DNA from: UBA4055 sp036721445
GTDB lineage: Bacteria; UBA4055
Reading direction: 5' to 3'
Length of the DNA: 64,000 bases
Assembly (NCBI GenBank): GCA_036721445.1
Contig: DAIMKZ010000001.1
Location: 1 to 64,000 of the forward strand
The translations under genes were made by a program, and so were the position numbers. The notes beneath the pieces were generated by a model that was not told the origin of the DNA, made no database searches, and was given only the letters and a program-made list of their open reading frames with translations. Below, one piece after another: positions 1 to 9,044 of this stretch (positions are counted from its first letter, which is position 1; the number at the start of each line of letters is the position of its first letter).

Positions 1-164
1 TATTTCTTTTTAGAAGCCAGGATCTTGTACATTCCGGTTCCGCATTTCATGCAAGTACCTTTAAGAGCAGGTCTTCCGTTTTTCATTTTTACTTGTTTCG
101 GAGCTTTAAACTCTCTTTTTTCTCTGCATTTTACGCAGTAACCCATTTCTTTTTTTTCTGCCAT
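1..164 (-). CDS. Small zinc-ribbon protein (DUF5679-like), 3' end at window edge
   Basis: A 54-residue reading frame runs off the left edge with only the last base(s) of the probable stop missing (the next codon begins TA). Two CxxC pairs are visible (YCVKC near residue 10, CMKCG near 38-42) flanking a basic NGRPALKGTC segment. This matches the DUF5679-type zinc ribbon found in many bacteria, whose function is unknown; nucleic-acid binding is only a guess. The ATG is preceded by a good AGGAG ribosome-binding site, and a consensus-like promoter lies about 60 bases further upstream. It is divergent from the asparaginase gene. Confidence 0.8.
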   Translation of the reverse strand, partial: MAEKKEMGYCVKCREKREFKAPKQVKMKNGRPALKGTCMKCGTGMYKILASKKK

Positions 165-224
165 TTTTTCTCTCCTTTTTTTGTTTTCCTTTTCTTTTCC
201 TCACAACTTAGCCTTGATACAAGC

Positions 225-253
225 AATCTAAATACTGTCGTTTCGTTTGTCAA
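225..253 (-). promoter_or_regulatory. Sigma70-type promoter for the zinc-ribbon gene
   Basis: On the minus strand TTGACA (253-248) is followed, after exactly 17 bases, by TAGATT (230-225). The -35 is perfect and the -10 matches 4 of 6. It sits about 60 bases upstream of the zinc-ribbon ATG. FCB bacteria often use a different primary-sigma consensus, so function is inferred. Confidence 0.5.
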
Positions 254-281
254 GTAAAAAATTCACTTTTTTTTTATGCTT

Positions 282-350
282 ATTTTATAGCTCAAAACAC
301 AAAACATGTCAGGCATAACATAATAATTTTCTGTATTTTAGCTATAAAAT
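282..350. repeat. 11-bp perfect inverted repeat, 47-bp spacer
   Basis: ATTTTATAGCT at 282-292 is the exact reverse complement of AGCTATAAAAT at 340-350. It lies between the two divergent promoters, so it could be a pair of operator half-sites or a weak cruciform. No protein partner can be named. Confidence 0.5.
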
Positions 351-423
351 GCGCCTGTTTAGTCAAAATTTCCAAAAAAAAAATAATCACACAAAATTCA
401 CAAAATCCGCGAAAAAAAAATTT

Positions 424-456
424 GACAAGTTGATTTTGTTGATAACTTGTCGATAA
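424..456. promoter_or_regulatory. Operator-like inverted repeat overlapping two near-DnaA-box motifs
   Basis: GACAAGTT (424-431) and AACTTGTC (444-451) form a perfect 8-bp inverted repeat with a 12-bp spacer. Overlapping it are TGTTGATAA (437-445) and TGTCGATAA (448-456). Each is one base from the DnaA-box complement TGTGGATAA, and they are 11 bp apart on the same face of the helix. The surroundings are very A/T-rich. It lies about 45 bp upstream of the ansA -35, so a regulator-binding site is the simpler reading; a DnaA-binding cluster is possible. Confidence 0.4.
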
Positions 457-497
457 CTTTTTTTTTATTTTCTAAAAAGACAGATTATTAATTTATC

Positions 498-526
498 TTG
501 AAAAAAAAGTATGGAACAACTATATT
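498..526 (+). promoter_or_regulatory. Sigma70-type promoter for the ansA operon
   Basis: TTGAAA (498-503), a 17-base spacer and TATATT (521-526): five of six matches in each box. Predicted transcription start is near 533, giving a leader of about 70 bases before the asparaginase ATG. Confidence 0.55.
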
Positions 527-604
527 TACCGTTCGCGTTTTGTAGATGATATCAGAGAACATTTTCCTGTAATACGCGTAGAATAAAAAAATTCACGGAG
601 CAAT

Positions 605-1579
605 ATGAAAAAGAAAATACTTATAATTACTACGGGCGGCACAATATCTATGAAAGCAGGATCTGACGGTGTAGTCCCTTCACTTTCAGGTAACGATATA
701 ATGAACCTAATTCCTCAGATAGATAGTTATGCCGATCTTGAACTGCACGAATTCAGCAACATCCCAAGCCCCATGATGACACCCCAAAGAATGTTCAGTC
801 TATCCAGATTCGTCACATCGAATATTGATAATTATGACGGAGTAGTAATAACTCACGGCACAGATACGATCGAAGAAACTTCATATATGCTGTTCTTGAC
901 ACTTCAGACCAAAAAACCTGTAGTTTTTACTGCCGCTATGCGTTCGAACGAGGAGACAGGACTTGACGGTCCGAGAAATCTGTTCAATGCCATAAGGGTG
1001 GCCGCGAGCGAAAAAAGCTTCGACAGAGGAGTAATGCTCGCAGTTAATGACGAAATATTCAGTGTCAGAGAAGTATATAAATCTTCCACGAGCCAGATCA
1101 ATGCTTTTGACGCACCTCACTACGGAGTTCTTGGCATGATAGATGTGGATGACATAATATATTACAGAAGGTCTGAATTCAGATACATGTTCAATGTGAA
1201 TAAAATAGAGCCGGATGTGGATCTTATAAAACTATGCGCCGGAATCAGCAGAAAATTCATTGATTACTCTGTTTCGACAGGGGTCAAAGGTATTGTTGTC
1301 GAAGCTTTCGGGCGCGGAAACGTGAACCCTGAAATGAAGGACGGAATACTTGACGCAATCAGCAGGAATATTCCAGTAGTAATAACTTCACGAGTGCCTA
1401 ACGGAAGGGTGCTGGGTATATACGGATACGAAGGCGGCGCGAAACAGCTTGAAGATAACGGTGCGATCATGGGTTATGACCTTAACAGTGAAAAAGCCAG
1501 ACTGAAACTGATGGTTCTGCTCGGAATGGGAAAATCTACAGCCGAAATAAGACAGATATTCAAAGATGACAGAGGGTAA
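605..1579 (+). CDS. ansA: L-asparaginase, type I (AnsA-like)
   Basis: Hydrolyses asparagine to aspartate and ammonia. The 324-residue length and absence of a signal peptide fit the cytoplasmic type I (AnsA) family. Both active-site signatures are present: TGGTIS at residues 10-15, carrying the nucleophilic Thr, and HGTDT at 84-88, with the second Thr and the Asp. The ATG has a GGAG site seven bases upstream and follows a consensus-like promoter. It is the first gene of a rightward cluster whose next members are membrane proteins of unrelated function, so the operon gives no extra functional clue. The family can also show glutaminase activity. Confidence 0.93.
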   Translation: MKKKILIITTGGTISMKAGSDGVVPSLSGNDIMNLIPQIDSYADLELHEFSNIPSPMMTPQRMFSLSRFVTSNIDNYDGVVITHGTDTIEETSYMLFLTLQTKKPVVFTAAMRSNEETGLDGPRNLFNAIRVAASEKSFDRGVMLAVNDEIFSVREVYKSSTSQINAFDAPHYGVLGMIDVDDIIYYRRSEFRYMFNVNKIEPDVDLIKLCAGISRKFIDYSVSTGVKGIVVEAFGRGNVNPEMKDGILDAISRNIPVVITSRVPNGRVLGIYGYEGGAKQLEDNGAIMGYDLNSEKARLKLMVLLGMGKSTAEIRQIFKDDRG

Positions 1580-1602
1580 TTATAAGAGCATTATCGGAAT
1601 TG

Positions 1603-2028
1603 ATGAATAATAAAAAATTCATAAGCATATCTTTATTTGCGTATGCCTTTCTGATCATATTCATTTCTCATCTGCAAATGAATGATTCCGGTCAGGGGTT
1701 TATTAAAATAAACGATAAAGTGCTCCACATGTCTGAATATTTTATTCTCGGTATCCTTTCTGTGAGATATATTATGGTGGTTCTGGGAAAAAAGCCTGCT
1801 CAATCTTATTTTCTGACATTCGTTTGCTGCGCATTATTCGCAGTAACGGATGAAATCCATCAGGGATTTGTAGGATATTTTGATTCAGGAATCTTCGGAG
1901 GTATCAGAAATCCTGATCTTTTTGATTTTTTTGCCGATTCATCAGGTATAGCAGTTTCATTATTTGTTATTTATTTTTACAGAAATTCAAGAAAAAATTC
2001 AAAATATATACGGGAACAAAATGACTGA
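1603..2028 (+). CDS. VanZ-like membrane protein
   Basis: About 141 residues with four predicted transmembrane helices. VanZ-family hallmarks are the DKVLHMSEY segment near residue 40, the TDEIHQ motif near 87-92 and the FDFFADSSG segment near 110. VanZ was named from glycopeptide-resistance clusters, but most homologues, this one included, have no such context and no defined function. A TTG immediately precedes the ATG at 1603 and either could be the start; the ribosome-binding site is weak. The 3' end overlaps the next gene by 8 bases, suggesting translational coupling. Confidence 0.8.
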   Translation: MNNKKFISISLFAYAFLIIFISHLQMNDSGQGFIKINDKVLHMSEYFILGILSVRYIMVVLGKKPAQSYFLTFVCCALFAVTDEIHQGFVGYFDSGIFGGIRNPDLFDFFADSSGIAVSLFVIYFYRNSRKNSKYIREQND

Positions 2029-4993
2029 AGAAAAGAAAATTACAAGAATAACCGGCGCATCTGTTTTTATCATCTCAGCGATAATGTATATGATAACAGT
2101 AGCTTCTACTACTTCATTCTGGGATTGCGGAGAGTTCATTACTACTTCATATATTCTCGGGATACCCCATCCTCCCGGAGCGCCTTTTTACCTGATGCTG
2201 GGAAGAATATTCTCTATGATACCGATAGTTGGAGATATCGGACTAAGAGTGAATCTGATCTCTGTTTTTTCCAGCTCGTTTACAGTCCTTTTCCTCTACC
2301 TGATATCTGCAAGACTGATTAGAAACTGGCGCGGGAAGACCGAAGATGTTTATGACCTGCTGATAGTGCACGGCGGATCAGCTATAGGTGCGTTAACTTT
2401 CGCATTTACATACACTTTCTGGTTCAACGCTGTCGAAGCAGAGGTTTATGCACTCAGTATGTTCTTCACATCAATAATAATATGGCTGACTCTCGTATGG
2501 ACGGAAAAACATGAAGAAAGCGATTCCTCAAAATTCCTTCTGCTTATCATGCTTCTTGTTGGTCTCGGAACAGGAGTACATCTCCTAAACATCCTTACTC
2601 TACCCGTCAGCATTTTCATCATGTGGTCATATAACAGAAGAACAGCAGTTATTGTAGGAGCCGGGGTAGTCATATCGGTAATGGTTCTTTTTGCATTCCC
2701 TCTTCACTGGAAAATCTATTCGCTTTTCATTTTCCTGGCGCTTACGCTTTTCTTCAGCAGACTGAAAGACAACGAAGATATTTCCCTTGCTTTCATTATG
2801 CCTCTTCTTCTTATTCTCGGTTATTCAACTTACCTTATGATATATATTAGAGCCGGTCTAAATCCACCTATAAATGAGAATGATCCTTCGAACTGGACAA
2901 GAATGATGTCATATCTTAACAGGGAACAGTACGGTGATGAGGCCCAGCTTAAGAACGCAATAACTCTGTTCTTCGGACAACCCAACAGAAAATATCTTGA
3001 GTCTCTGGAAAAGATCGGGGCTGTAGCCGGATCTTCTTCTGACCCGTGGGGCGGTCACTGGGCTTTTTTCTGGAAATACCAGATCGTCGAGATGTATATC
3101 AGGTACTTCAACTGGCAGTTCGTCGGTGTGGCGGCGGAGAAATTCAGCAATACTGTTACTCTTAAAGGACTTTACGCGATACCATTCCTCGCAGGATTGT
3201 GGGGTGCTCTCCACCATTTCTTCAAAGACTGGAAAAAAGCCCTTGCTCTGCTCTTCCTTTTTGTCATAATGAGCCTCGGTCTTGTAATATATCAGAATCA
3301 GGATTTCATGCAGCCCAGAGAGAGAGATTATTTTTATGTCGGGTCATTTTTCATCTTTTCAGTCTGGATAGGAATGGGACTTGCCTCGGTACTCGAATCT
3401 CTGAAAGAAAAAAACCTCTATAAGCTGATAATCCCCGTTGCTATACTAGGTCTGATCATTCCCGTTTTAGAATTGAACGCCAATTATTTTCTCTCCAACA
3501 GATCGGGAAATTATGTCGCGTGGGACTATTCAAAGAATATCCTCGAAAGCTGCGACGAGAACGGAATTCTTTTTACCAACGGCGATAACGATACCTTTCC
3601 TGTATGGTATCTTCAGGAAGTTGAAGGAATAAGAACAGATGTTCAGGTGATCAATCTTTCTCTGCTTAACACAGGCTGGTATATCAGACAGCTTAAGAAA
3701 AAGATGCCGGAATACATTAGGTATAGCGAAAAACAAATAGACGAATATTTCGACCAGCATCTCATGACGTCTGACGGATTCATGCGCAGATACTGGCCCG
3801 AAAAAAAGAAACTTCAGTTGCCTTCTGTAAGCGGAAGCAGCATAGTCGAATGGGAGCTGGGTCCTACGATGCATGTAAATATCGGCGGATCGCAGGAGGG
3901 TTTTATAAAAATACAGGACCAGATGGTGCTCGAGATAATTGCATATAATGCCCAGATGAACTGGAAAAGACCGGTATATTTTGCTGTTACTGTTGGAAGC
4001 TCGAACTTTATCGGTCTGGATGAGTGGATGAGAATGGACGGTCTCTGCTTCAGAGTAGTTGACTATAAAGCGAACAAAGGTATCGATCCTGAAGTTGTTT
4101 ACGAAAGAGTGCTGGGAAGGTATCTGACCGCATACAGGAATCTTAATAATCCGGATATTTATTACGACGATAATATCATGCGTCTGCTTCAGAATTACAG
4201 AAGCGCTTTCATGCAGCTCGCAATATACATAGATGAAAATGACACTCTGAATCATCAACCCGATAAAGAGGTTCAGGATCTCGTCGCAAATTATAGTTAT
4301 GATGAATTTAAAAATTTTTCACTTAATGACAAAAAAAGGTATCTCCTTACAAAGATGGAATCGATAATTCCGTCTTCAGTAATACCTTATTCAAACGAAA
4401 TGGTAGCTGCGGAGCTAGCGGGAATGTATGCAGATATAGGAGATGAAAAAACCGGAATGGAACTTATAAACAGCATCGATCTCGCTTCATTGACCTATAA
4501 AAAGCAGACAAGGTTTTTACTGTATCTGATATCAAGGGGGTACGGAAAATCGGCATCCGGTTTACTGGAGAGAGTTATTGATAACATAGGAAAGCTTTCA
4601 GACAGCAAAAGTAAATTTGAACGCTATTTTGAGATCTATGCCGGACTAGTTAAACTTGAAGAAAAAGAATTGAAGAACACAGTTTCTAAAACCGCTCTGG
4701 GCAACATCGAAAAGATAACTGATACGAACTTGAGAAATTCCCTTTTTAAAGAGTTCGCGGTTCTCGCTTATCAGGGCGGTGATTCTGAATTCGCCGCGGA
4801 GGTAATGAACAGATTTATTAAAGAATATCCGGACGATAAAGAGGGGATAGACCTCCTTTACCAGATTTACTACCTTTCAGGTAATTATTTAAAAGCGCTC
4901 GAAACTGCAGATAAATATTTAACCGCTTATCCTGATGATAAGGATTATATTCAGCAGAAAGCCGAACTTGAAAAACTTCTTAACAGGAACTGA
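2021..4993 (+). CDS. DUF2723 (GT117-type) membrane glycosyltransferase with C-terminal TPR-like region
   Basis: A 990-residue multipass protein. The N-terminal signature is clear: WDCGEF at residues 34-39 and HPPGAP at 50-55, with the acidic residues likely in the lumenal active-site loop, as in protein O-mannosyltransferase-like GT-C enzymes. About ten hydrophobic helices follow to near residue 490, then a large soluble extracytoplasmic part. The last 200 residues are helical and TPR-like. The family is abundant in FCB bacteria and is thought to glycosylate exported proteins using polyprenyl-phosphate sugars. I chose ATG 2021 because an in-frame upstream start at 1964 would lie deep inside the VanZ gene. 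The stop overlaps the next start by one base. Confidence 0.88.
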   Translation: MTEEKKITRITGASVFIISAIMYMITVASTTSFWDCGEFITTSYILGIPHPPGAPFYLMLGRIFSMIPIVGDIGLRVNLISVFSSSFTVLFLYLISARLIRNWRGKTEDVYDLLIVHGGSAIGALTFAFTYTFWFNAVEAEVYALSMFFTSIIIWLTLVWTEKHEESDSSKFLLLIMLLVGLGTGVHLLNILTLPVSIFIMWSYNRRTAVIVGAGVVISVMVLFAFPLHWKIYSLFIFLALTLFFSRLKDNEDISLAFIMPLLLILGYSTYLMIYIRAGLNPPINENDPSNWTRMMSYLNREQYGDEAQLKNAITLFFGQPNRKYLESLEKIGAVAGSSSDPWGGHWAFFWKYQIVEMYIRYFNWQFVGVAAEKFSNTVTLKGLYAIPFLAGLWGALHHFFKDWKKALALLFLFVIMSLGLVIYQNQDFMQPRERDYFYVGSFFIFSVWIGMGLASVLESLKEKNLYKLIIPVAILGLIIPVLELNANYFLSNRSGNYVAWDYSKNILESCDENGILFTNGDNDTFPVWYLQEVEGIRTDVQVINLSLLNTGWYIRQLKKKMPEYIRYSEKQIDEYFDQHLMTSDGFMRRYWPEKKKLQLPSVSGSSIVEWELGPTMHVNIGGSQEGFIKIQDQMVLEIIAYNAQMNWKRPVYFAVTVGSSNFIGLDEWMRMDGLCFRVVDYKANKGIDPEVVYERVLGRYLTAYRNLNNPDIYYDDNIMRLLQNYRSAFMQLAIYIDENDTLNHQPDKEVQDLVANYSYDEFKNFSLNDKKRYLLTKMESIIPSSVIPYSNEMVAAELAGMYADIGDEKTGMELINSIDLASLTYKKQTRFLLYLISRGYGKSASGLLERVIDNIGKLSDSKSKFERYFEIYAGLVKLEEKELKNTVSKTALGNIEKITDTNLRNSLFKEFAVLAYQGGDSEFAAEVMNRFIKEYPDDKEGIDLLYQIYYLSGNYLKALETADKYLTAYPDDKDYIQQKAELEKLLNRN

Positions 4994-5946
4994 TGAGAAA
5001 GAATATTTCCAAATACCTGAGGATCGCAGTATCGTTCGTTCTCCTCATCTACCTGTTCTATTATCTTGTGGATTTTAAAAGCCTTACCGAGATAATTAGA
5101 GGATCAAGCCCCAAGTATCTTTTCACAGCAATATTATTTTTTATTTTATCAGTGTTCGCCGCGGCATTCAGATGGCAGTACGTAGTCACTCTGAAGAACA
5201 GTAAATTATCATTCCGATCGTCTCTCCGGGAATATTTTATAGGTATGTTCTTCAACAATTTCCTTCCGGGATCGGTCGGAGGAGACGTTGTAAGAATAAT
5301 AGGAGCTGCTGAAGAGATCGGATCAAAAGAGATATCTGTTTCTTCTGTTATTGTTGAAAGACTGATTGGACTTATCTCGCTTGTGGCCATAGGTTTGACT
5401 GGCATGATATTCTTGAATTTTGATTCGGGATCGGACTTCACGGGAATAAGCATTATTCTGCTCGGCACGCTCACAATAATACTTTTCGTACTCATAAACA
5501 GGTCCCTTAACAATATTCTCTGCGAGATCATCGAAACATATATCCCGGACAAATTTTCTTCGAATCTTGTTTTATACCTCAAGGATTTTTCAGGCTATTC
5601 AGAATCGCCCTTCAAATTATTCATAGTTTTTCTGATATCTTTCGCCTTCAAAATACTGGACGGATTTTTTCTTTACTTTATATTCAAAAGCCTGGCAATT
5701 GATTTAACTTACCCTCACGCCATAGCAATGTTCTCTATAATAAACGTTATTAAAATGATACCTATCTCTCTGAACGGCATAGGACTGAGCGCCATATCCT
5801 GGGTGATAATTCTTAAAAGCTTCAGCATAGATGAAAATCTTTCAGCTTCCGTCGATTTCCTTACGATAACTATCTCTCTGCTCGTCAGCGGTATCGGCGG
5901 ATTACTTTATTTCGCGAAGAACGCCAAAAACCGAAGATCTTACTAG
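4993..5946 (+). CDS. Flippase-like / lysylphosphatidylglycerol synthase TM family protein
   Basis: A 317-residue membrane protein with about eight helices. The segment with NNFLPGSVGGDVVR near residues 88-101 is diagnostic of the UPF0104/AglD2-like family (TIGR00374), related to the membrane part of MprF. Members are proposed to move lipid-linked substrates across the membrane; none of the MprF catalytic domain is present. The start overlaps the DUF2723 stop (TGATG), so it may work with that glycosyltransferase, for example by supplying lipid-linked sugar. Its stop shares a CTAG palindrome with the converging pilT stop. Confidence 0.85.
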   Translation: MRKNISKYLRIAVSFVLLIYLFYYLVDFKSLTEIIRGSSPKYLFTAILFFILSVFAAAFRWQYVVTLKNSKLSFRSSLREYFIGMFFNNFLPGSVGGDVVRIIGAAEEIGSKEISVSSVIVERLIGLISLVAIGLTGMIFLNFDSGSDFTGISIILLGTLTIILFVLINRSLNNILCEIIETYIPDKFSSNLVLYLKDFSGYSESPFKLFIVFLISFAFKILDGFFLYFIFKSLAIDLTYPHAIAMFSIINVIKMIPISLNGIGLSAISWVIILKSFSIDENLSASVDFLTITISLLVSGIGGLLYFAKNAKNRRSY

Positions 5947-7358
5947 TCTATCTGTACTCCGGAAAGCATATTTTTATTTTGAAGAGCGTGTATTAGCTCA
6001 TTTCTGTCAACGGCCTTGGACAATGCTTCGTCTATGGTTATCACCTCTTTATTGATCAGCTCTATAAATGAATCGTTCATCAATCTCTGTCCCTGAGATT
6101 TACCGACCTCCATTATTGAAGGTATCTGGAAATTTTTACTTTCCCTGATAAGGTTCGATACGGCTGAAGTAACAATCAGTGTTTCATACACAGCAACCCT
6201 GCCGCCTTCCTGTTTTTTACAAAGCATCTGAGACAGAACGCCTACAAGAGAATCTGCCAGCATGGCCCTAATCTGGTTCTGCTGATTTGAAGGATACTGG
6301 TCGATTATCCTGTCTACAGTACCTACGGCAGTATTCGTATGGAGCGTACCGAAGACCAGATGTCCAGTTTCCGCCATTTCTATAGCTATCGATATAGTTT
6401 CAAGATCACGCATCTCACCTACAAGGATCACATCAGGGTCTTCTCTTAAGGCAGCCCTCAGAGCTCTTTTAAAGGACTGGGTGTGGACACCCACTTCCCT
6501 CTGATTCACCAGGCATGATTTATTCTGGTGAACGAACTCGACGGGATCTTCGATAGTTATTATATGTTTTTTTGTTGTCCTGTTCACATAATCAACAAGA
6601 GCGGCCAGAGTAGTTGATTTACCCGAACCGGTCGGTCCTGTCACAAGGATAAGTCCTTTTGGAAGAGAGCAAAGCTCGATAACGTGTTTAGGAATACCTA
6701 ATACTTCAGGCGGCAGGATCTTAAAAGGTATCTGCCTGAAAACACCTCCTATACCTCTGTGGTCCCTGAATATGTTCGACCTGAAACGGCATAAACCTTC
6801 TATTTCATAGGCGTAATCAGAATCGTTTGTAGCCTTGAATTCTTCAATATTCTTCTGAGGTGTAATGTAATTTATTATAGGCCACATGTCATCCTCTGTC
6901 ATAACCGGAAAATCTTCAAGTTCGACCATCTCGCCGTCAAGTCTGAGCATCGGTCTCGCACCGCTGCTGATGTGAAGATCGGATGCTCCGTTCTCGATCA
7001 TATACCTCAGCATATCATCTATCATTACATTTCCGCCTGACTGCTCACTTTGAGTCCTTGAAGTACCGGCCACCTCATTCTTATTGGATGATCCAGGCAC
7101 ATATATTTCAAAAACGATCGAACTGTCGGATCTTGCAACTTTGATCGATTTTCCGCCGAATTTGAAATTTCCGGCTTTACCGAAAAAATCATCGCATTCC
7201 GAATTCATGGCTTTCAGTTCCCCCGGACCGAATACTGTCTGCGAGAAAACTTTATTTTGCCCGCCTACTACCATGTAAGGCGTTTCTCCGGACCTGATAA
7301 CAGTGCTGTCTGCTCCCTTGGAGACCATCATGTTAAGTATTTTCTCTATATTGCTCAT
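5943..7358 (-). CDS. pilT: PilT-type twitching-motility ATPase with a duplicated N-terminal domain
   Basis: Hexameric ATPase that retracts type IV pili. Walker A GPTGSGKS is at 241-248, the DPDVILVGEMRD Walker B/Asp-box region at 307-318, TLHTNTA at 338-344, and the PilT-specific A-x-x-NLIRE motif follows near residue 400. At 471 residues it is about 110 longer than ordinary PilT. Residues 1-95 look like a diverged copy of the normal PilT N-domain that begins near residue 112 (compare NMMVSKGADSTVIRSG with RYMIENGASDLHISSG). Its start overlaps the stop of the upstream 151-aa gene in ATGA fashion. No pilin or pilus-assembly genes are in view. Confidence 0.9.
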   Translation of the reverse strand: MSNIEKILNMMVSKGADSTVIRSGETPYMVVGGQNKVFSQTVFGPGELKAMNSECDDFFGKAGNFKFGGKSIKVARSDSSIVFEIYVPGSSNKNEVAGTSRTQSEQSGGNVMIDDMLRYMIENGASDLHISSGARPMLRLDGEMVELEDFPVMTEDDMWPIINYITPQKNIEEFKATNDSDYAYEIEGLCRFRSNIFRDHRGIGGVFRQIPFKILPPEVLGIPKHVIELCSLPKGLILVTGPTGSGKSTTLAALVDYVNRTTKKHIITIEDPVEFVHQNKSCLVNQREVGVHTQSFKRALRAALREDPDVILVGEMRDLETISIAIEMAETGHLVFGTLHTNTAVGTVDRIIDQYPSNQQNQIRAMLADSLVGVLSQMLCKKQEGGRVAVYETLIVTSAVSNLIRESKNFQIPSIMEVGKSQGQRLMNDSFIELINKEVITIDEALSKAVDRNELIHALQNKNMLSGVQID

Positions 7359-7810
7359 ATAATCTCCACTTTGTTAATTTTATTCTTGTTGACATATACT
7401 TTTTTGCTGTCCTTCATAAAGGTCAGAAAATTCCTGTCTGTATTTAGAAAATCTATGGCTCTGGACCTGTTGCCCGGAAGTTCCTCGTGAACTGTAAAAT
7501 TTATTTTCTCTCCCGTTATGAATTGTATGCACAGGCTTTCTTTATCCGGATTCTCCTCAACCTCTCCGATCTCCGATACATAGAATATCGAATCTATATT
7601 CAGGATAGCGAATTTCTGGTCTCCGTTCATGATCATCGCCGGAATGAACTGGGATGTGTCGTTCAATACCTCAAGAACTGTTTCCTCTCCCGTATGATGG
7701 GCTGAAAAACGGTTAAGGAATAGTATCATGTTCGTTTTCTTTATCAATCCTCCGTCCTTGAAGGCTATCTCGACTTCCTTCTTCTGTTTTGGGATGTTAA
7801 GGTCTTCCAT
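7355..7810 (-). CDS. Conserved hypothetical protein with internal duplication, coupled to pilT
   Basis: A 151-residue protein without signal peptide or membrane segment. It appears to be two copies of a 70-residue beta-rich unit. Both halves start with a VEIAFKDG/LCIQFITG-type strand, contain an R/FLN...F core, and end with LNIDSIFYVSE or VNKNKINKVEI. No catalytic motif is seen. It resembles small DUF6812-like proteins by pattern only. Its stop overlaps the pilT start by 4 bases, so it is probably co-translated and related to pilus function or its control. Function unknown. Confidence 0.7.
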   Translation of the reverse strand: MEDLNIPKQKKEVEIAFKDGGLIKKTNMILFLNRFSAHHTGEETVLEVLNDTSQFIPAMIMNGDQKFAILNIDSIFYVSEIGEVEENPDKESLCIQFITGEKINFTVHEELPGNRSRAIDFLNTDRNFLTFMKDSKKVYVNKNKINKVEII

Positions 7811-7814
7811 TTAC

Positions 7815-8960
7815 TCACTCCGTTTTTGAATTGAAGTTCTCAAGTAATTTACTGAAATATAAGAATCCAGCCATCATGGCTTTCTCATCCGGATTGTAAG
7901 ACTGATGATGAAGACCGTAAGATGTATTTACGTCATTTCCGGCACCCAGCCATGCGATAGCTCCGGGTACTTTTCGGATCATGAACCCGAAATCTTCTCC
8001 TGTCATCTTCTTTTCACAATCCGTAACGGTGATCCCTTTTCCAAAATCAGTATTCTTTATTTTTTCAGCTATACTCTTGTTATTTATTGCAGGAATATAT
8101 TCGCTGTGTATGATCAGTTTTGCTTTTATTCCGAAAGCGATCGATACTGAATTACCAGCGTCTTTGAGTTTTTCTTTTATTTTTGCCAGATCATCTTCCG
8201 AATAAGACCTGGCAGTGCCTTTAATAAACGCCGATGACGGAAGAATATTAGCCGCTTCACCTGCCTGGATCATGCCTATAGAAATAACATTCTCTTTTAC
8301 AGGATCAAGAAATCTCGGTTCGATTGTATTGATAAGATTCACCAGAAAAGTTGAGGCTGTGACGAGATCGTTATTCTGATGAGGAACTGCGGCATGACCT
8401 CCTTTTCCGGAAAGATTGTATTCGAACTCAATCGTTCCGGCGAACATTTTGCCGTCGTTGAGAGCTACAGTTCCGACCGGGAAATCAACAGTGTTATGTA
8501 CAGCATAAGCCTCAGATGTTCTGTATTTTTCGAACAGTCCCTCTTTTACCATCAGTTCCCCGCCTCCGAAACCTTCTTCAGCAGGCTGGAATATCAAAAG
8601 TATATTTTTATTAGGTTTTGAACTCTCAATAAACTCTGCGAGAGTAAGCATGATGCTCATGTGAAGATCGTGGCCGCAGGCATGCATAAAACCTTCATGA
8701 ACGGAGGCGTAATCCAAGCCTGTTTCCTCTTTTATTTTCAATCCGTCAATATCTGTTCTGAAAGCGATAAAATCTTCCTGACCGCCATTTTCATATACGG
8801 CAATAAAACCTGTTCTTGCCATCTTTTCCAGTCTGAACGAGCTTAAACCTGAAAAAACTTCCCGTAAGTAATCTCCCGTCTTAAACTCGCTGAATGCCGT
8901 TTCAGGTATCTTATGAAGCTCTCTGCGGTGCTGAATAAGCCGGTCAAAAATATCTGTCAT
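7815..8960 (-). CDS. M20D-family amidohydrolase (N-acyl amino-acid hydrolase type)
   Basis: A 381-residue cytoplasmic metallopeptidase-fold enzyme. Metal-binding signatures are HACGHDLHM near residues 93-101 and PAEEGFGGG near 126-134, with the dimerisation domain following. M20D members cleave N-acyl groups or amides from amino acids (hippurate hydrolase, N-acetyldiaminopimelate deacetylase, IAA-amino-acid hydrolase), and substrate cannot be read from sequence. It ends five bases before the 151-aa gene start, so it is probably the first gene of this short leftward operon with pilT. Confidence 0.88.
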   Translation of the reverse strand: MTDIFDRLIQHRRELHKIPETAFSEFKTGDYLREVFSGLSSFRLEKMARTGFIAVYENGGQEDFIAFRTDIDGLKIKEETGLDYASVHEGFMHACGHDLHMSIMLTLAEFIESSKPNKNILLIFQPAEEGFGGGELMVKEGLFEKYRTSEAYAVHNTVDFPVGTVALNDGKMFAGTIEFEYNLSGKGGHAAVPHQNNDLVTASTFLVNLINTIEPRFLDPVKENVISIGMIQAGEAANILPSSAFIKGTARSYSEDDLAKIKEKLKDAGNSVSIAFGIKAKLIIHSEYIPAINNKSIAEKIKNTDFGKGITVTDCEKKMTGEDFGFMIRKVPGAIAWLGAGNDVNTSYGLHHQSYNPDEKAMMAGFLYFSKLLENFNSKTE

Positions 8961-9044
8961 AAATCACTTTCCTTTAAAAATTGGATCTTCACTGAATATA
9001 ATTTCTACTTACTGCCAATTCAAGTTAAATCTATAAAATATTTC

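Noticed and set aside
422..446. A second ansA promoter using TTGACA at 422-427
   Set aside because: No -10-like hexamer lies 16-18 bases downstream; the 498-526 pair is far better.
165..604. Chromosomal origin of replication
   Set aside because: No dnaA, dnaN, gyrB or rpmH neighbours, only two imperfect DnaA-box-like motifs; kept as a low-probability idea in the findings.
3530..4258. A 242-codon open frame on the minus strand inside the DUF2723 gene
   Set aside because: It lies opposite a clearly coding frame, lacks a ribosome-binding site and recognisable motifs, and is typical of antisense shadow frames.
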